This document shows, one piece after another, positions 61,655 to 64,000 of a stretch of 64,000 bases of DNA; position 1 is the stretch's first letter, and each line of letters begins with the position of its first letter. The notes beneath the pieces were generated by a model. That model did no database searches and was not told the DNA's origin. It was given only the letters and a program-made list of their open reading frames with translations. Position numbers and translations under genes: made by a program. The stretch covers positions 1 through 64,000 of the forward strand of contig NZ_PEBS01000009.1 of the NCBI RefSeq assembly GCF_002869965.1, given 5' to 3'. This DNA comes from Janthinobacterium sp. ROICE36 (lineage in GTDB: Bacteria; Pseudomonadota; Gammaproteobacteria; Burkholderiales; Burkholderiaceae_D).

Positions 61655-63316
61655 TTACAGCAGAATTTTGCGCATGTCGGCCAGGACTTCGCCGAGGTAC
61701 ACGGAGAATCGCGCGCCCATCGCGCCATCGACCACGCGGTGGTCGTAGGACAGCGAGGTGCCCATCATCAGGCGCGGCTGGAAGGCCTTGCCATCCCATA
61801 CCGGCTTGATCGAGGCTTTCGACAGACCCAGGATCGCCACTTCAGGCGCATTCACGATAGGCGTGAAGTGCGTGCCACCGATGCCGCCCAGGGACGAAAT
61901 CGTGAAGCTGGCGCCCTGCATGTCGGCCGGTTTCAGCTTGCCTTCGCGTGCCTGCAGCGACAGTTCCGTCATTTCGCGGGCGATCTGCGAGACCGATTTC
62001 TGGTCCGCGCCCTTGATCACGGGCACCACCAGGCCATTCGGCGTGTCGGCCGCAAAGCCGATGTTGTAGTACTGCTTGAGGATCAGGTTTTCACCCTTGG
62101 CGTCGAGCGAGGCGTTAAACGCGGGGAATTTCTTCAGCGCGGCGACGGACGCCTTGATGACGAAGGCCAGCATGGTCAGCTTGGCCGCATCCTTGTTCTT
62201 CGCATTGGCGGCGTTGGTGTCGACGCGGAACGCTTCCAGGTCCGTCACGTCCGCTTCGTCGAACTGCGTGACGTGCGGGATCATGACCCAGTTGCGGTGC
62301 AGATTCGGACCCGAGATTTTCTTGATGCGCGACAGCGGCAGCAATTCAGTCGTGCCGAATTTGCTGAAGTCCAGCGACGGCCATGGCAGCAAGTCCAGGC
62401 CCACGCCCGAACCACCTTTGGCAGCGACCGGCGCATTTGGCGCGGCGACGGCGCCCGACATCACGCCCTTGACGAAGTTCTGCACGTCTTCCTGGGTGAT
62501 GCGGCCCTTCGGCCCGGAACCGCCCACGCGGGCCAGGTCCACGCCCAGTTCGCGCGCGAACTTGCGGATCGATGGCGAAGCGTGCGCCAGCTTGCCATTT
62601 GCGGCAGGTGTGGCGGCAGGGGCAGCGGCGACCGGTGCCGAAGCGACGGCGGCGCCTGGCGCGGCAGCAGCTTGCGCGGCCGGTGCAGGCGCGGCGGCAG
62701 GGACAGCAGCAGGAGCGGCAGCGCCGCCGCTCGTTTCCACCACCAGCACCAGACTACCCTTGGCAACCTTGTCGCCGACCTTGACCTTCAGTTCTTTCAC
62801 GATACCGGCGTGGCTCGATGGAATTTCCATGCTGGCCTTGTCCGATTCCACCGTCAGCAGCGACTGCTCGACCTTGATCGTATCGCCGACCTTGACCATC
62901 AGTTCGATGACTTCGACTTCCTTGAAGTCGCCGATATCGGGCACGGTCACTTCGACCAGGCCGCCAGCAGCAGCGGGGGCGGCGACAGGCGCTGGAGCGG
63001 CTGCAGCGGGTGCGGCTTCAGCTTCAGCTGCCGGTGCAGGCGCTGCAGCGGCAGCAGGTGCAGGCGCGGACGCATCATCGGCCACTTCCAGCAACAGCAC
63101 CAGCGAACCTTCGGCGATCTTGTCGCCCACGTTGACTTTCAATTCCTTGACGACACCGGCGTGGCTCGATGGAATTTCCATGCTGGCCTTGTCCGATTCG
63201 ACCGTGATCAGGGACTGGTCAAGCTTGACCGTATCGCCTGGCTTGACCATCAGTTCAATGATCTCGACTTCCTTGAAATCGCCGATATCCGGGACTTTGA
63301 CTTCCACAATGCTCAT
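61655..63316 (-). CDS. aceF: pyruvate dehydrogenase E2 (dihydrolipoamide acetyltransferase)
   Basis: A 553-residue core subunit. Two lipoyl domains (about 1-78 and 120-197), each with [15 protein letters not shown], separated by Ala/Pro-rich linkers. A peripheral-subunit binding domain follows at about 248-285 ([19 protein letters not shown]), then the acetyltransferase domain with active-site [12 protein letters not shown] near the end. I chose ATG 63316. The lipoyl domains are nearly alike at DNA level with that of lpdA, which favours recombination between them. Confidence 0.96.
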   Translation of the reverse strand: MSIVEVKVPDIGDFKEVEIIELMVKPGDTVKLDQSLITVESDKASMEIPSSHAGVVKELKVNVGDKIAEGSLVLLLEVADDASAPAPAAAAAPAPAAEAEAAPAAAAPAPVAAPAAAGGLVEVTVPDIGDFKEVEVIELMVKVGDTIKVEQSLLTVESDKASMEIPSSHAGIVKELKVKVGDKVAKGSLVLVVETSGGAAAPAAVPAAAPAPAAQAAAAPGAAVASAPVAAAPAATPAANGKLAHASPSIRKFARELGVDLARVGGSGPKGRITQEDVQNFVKGVMSGAVAAPNAPVAAKGGSGVGLDLLPWPSLDFSKFGTTELLPLSRIKKISGPNLHRNWVMIPHVTQFDEADVTDLEAFRVDTNAANAKNKDAAKLTMLAFVIKASVAALKKFPAFNASLDAKGENLILKQYYNIGFAADTPNGLVVPVIKGADQKSVSQIAREMTELSLQAREGKLKPADMQGASFTISSLGGIGGTHFTPIVNAPEVAILGLSKASIKPVWDGKAFQPRLMMGTSLSYDHRVVDGAMGARFSVYLGEVLADMRKILL

Positions 63317-63410
63317 AGCTTGCTCCGTTATTTTATTTGTCAGATGGACCCGCACACACGCCAGGGCGGCACTTGCGCACCGCCCTGGCATCATCGGGTC
63401 CGCACAACGA

Positions 63411-64000
63411 TTACTGGGTCACCGGATTCGGTTTGTTGGCGTCGATGCCGTACTTGGCAATCGCCTGCTCCACCACCGATACGTCGATCTTGCCTTCGTC
63501 AGCCAGCGATTTGAGCGCAGCCACGGTGACATAATAACGGTTCACTTCGAAGAACTCGCGCAGCTTGGCGCGGCTGTCCGAGCGGCCAAAGCCATCGGTG
63601 CCCAGCACTTTATAAGTGCGGCCTTTCGGCATGAAGGCGCGGATCTGTTCTGCAAACGCGCGCATGTAATCGGTCGTGGCGACGATCGGGCCGTCCGTGT
63701 CCTGCAACAGCGACGTCACGTACGGCACGCGCTGCTGTTTCGACGGGTTGACCATGTTCCAGCGCTCTGCATCCTGGCCATCGCGGGCCACCAGGGTCAG
63801 CGACGGCGCCGACCACACGTCTGCAGCCACGCCCCAGTCGTTTTGCAACAGCTCGGCGGCGAAGATCGATTCGCGCAGGATGGTGCCGCAGCCGATCAGT
63901 TGTACGCGCAGCTTGGCGTCAGCCTGGCCTTCCTGCAACTTGTACATGCCTTTCAGGATGCCTTCTTCCTGGCCTGGCTTGATGCCTGGCTGGGCATAGT
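63411..64000 (-). CDS. aceE: pyruvate dehydrogenase E1, C-terminal part (runs off the window)
   Basis: The last 195 or so residues of the homodimeric E1 enzyme. The frame is open to the window end, reading [20 protein letters not shown], then [32 protein letters not shown] and [16 protein letters not shown], all typical of AceE. The start lies right of 64000. aceF follows after 94 bp. The ThDP-binding part is not in view. Confidence 0.95.
   Translation of the reverse strand, partial: YAQPGIKPGQEEGILKGMYKLQEGQADAKLRVQLIGCGTILRESIFAAELLQNDWGVAADVWSAPSLTLVARDGQDAERWNMVNPSKQQRVPYVTSLLQDTDGPIVATTDYMRAFAEQIRAFMPKGRTYKVLGTDGFGRSDSRAKLREFFEVNRYYVTVAALKSLADEGKIDVSVVEQAIAKYGIDANKPNPVTQ

Overview
The window looks like a GC-rich betaproteobacterial chromosome, most likely Burkholderiales, family Oxalobacteraceae (Janthinobacterium, Massilia or Duganella type). 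This rests on protein flavour and gene order: a phasin gene implying polyhydroxyalkanoate storage, a CysB-type regulator at the end of a cysTWA operon, an E3 subunit with its own lipoyl domain in the pyruvate dehydrogenase operon, Aat and Bpt side by side, and many secreted peptidases and efflux systems. It is a housekeeping region with small accessory patches. I see no prophage, CRISPR array, plasmid gene or complete mobile element.

Layout. 1-245 holds the 3' end of an insertion sequence that stops on the stop codon of an MFS exporter gene; the exporter is divergent from an XRE/MmyB-type regulator (243-2338). Two initiator tRNAs with their own terminators follow (2355-2693). 2879-10656 carries a Nudix hydrolase, both bacterial N-degron transferases (aat, bpt), a tricorn-like protease on the other strand, pyrD and an aldo/keto reductase. 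A TonB-dependent receptor, a DUF2314/DUF2185 protein and a YjbR protein lead to the sulfate region (14453-20860): cysT-cysW-cysA-cysB, a 1-Cys peroxiredoxin, a small hydrolase and a sulfate-binding protein gene interrupted by an amber codon. dgkA, an IclR regulator, pbpG, a nitroreductase, an EamA exporter and the phasin gene follow. 26351-30039 is livHMGF without a binding-protein gene. Then come ispH-fkpB, radC, rpmB-rpmG, a fatty acid desaturase, and an mscS / RsmB-like methyltransferase / purN group.

38282-52422 is more accessory: a barstar-like protein, a glycine-zipper protein, a spermidine-synthase-like protein, an orphan GspE ATPase, tRNA-Lys, several secreted proteins, an S9 peptidase, an MFS carrier, a BON-domain protein, two metallopeptidases and a decayed LysR gene. 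52423-57597 is a complete tripartite drug-efflux operon (emrA-emrB-nodT type) with a divergent TetR gene and clear palindromic operators. 57606-58775 encodes what looks like a metallophosphatase fold with its catalytic residues replaced. 59031-65-bp-spaced repeats follow: three tandem copies of the lpdA 3' end, each with a terminator, directly downstream of aceE-aceF-lpdA, which runs off the right edge.

The least explained items are: the 274-bp tandem repeats behind lpdA; the amber codon in the sulfate-binding protein; the catalytically dead phosphatase-like protein; a dispersed family of GGGGTC...GACCCC palindromes, one of which supplies the last codons of the peroxiredoxin; and the LysR remnant bordered by 9-bp tandem repeats. 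All domain and family calls come from reading the sequence, not from database searches.
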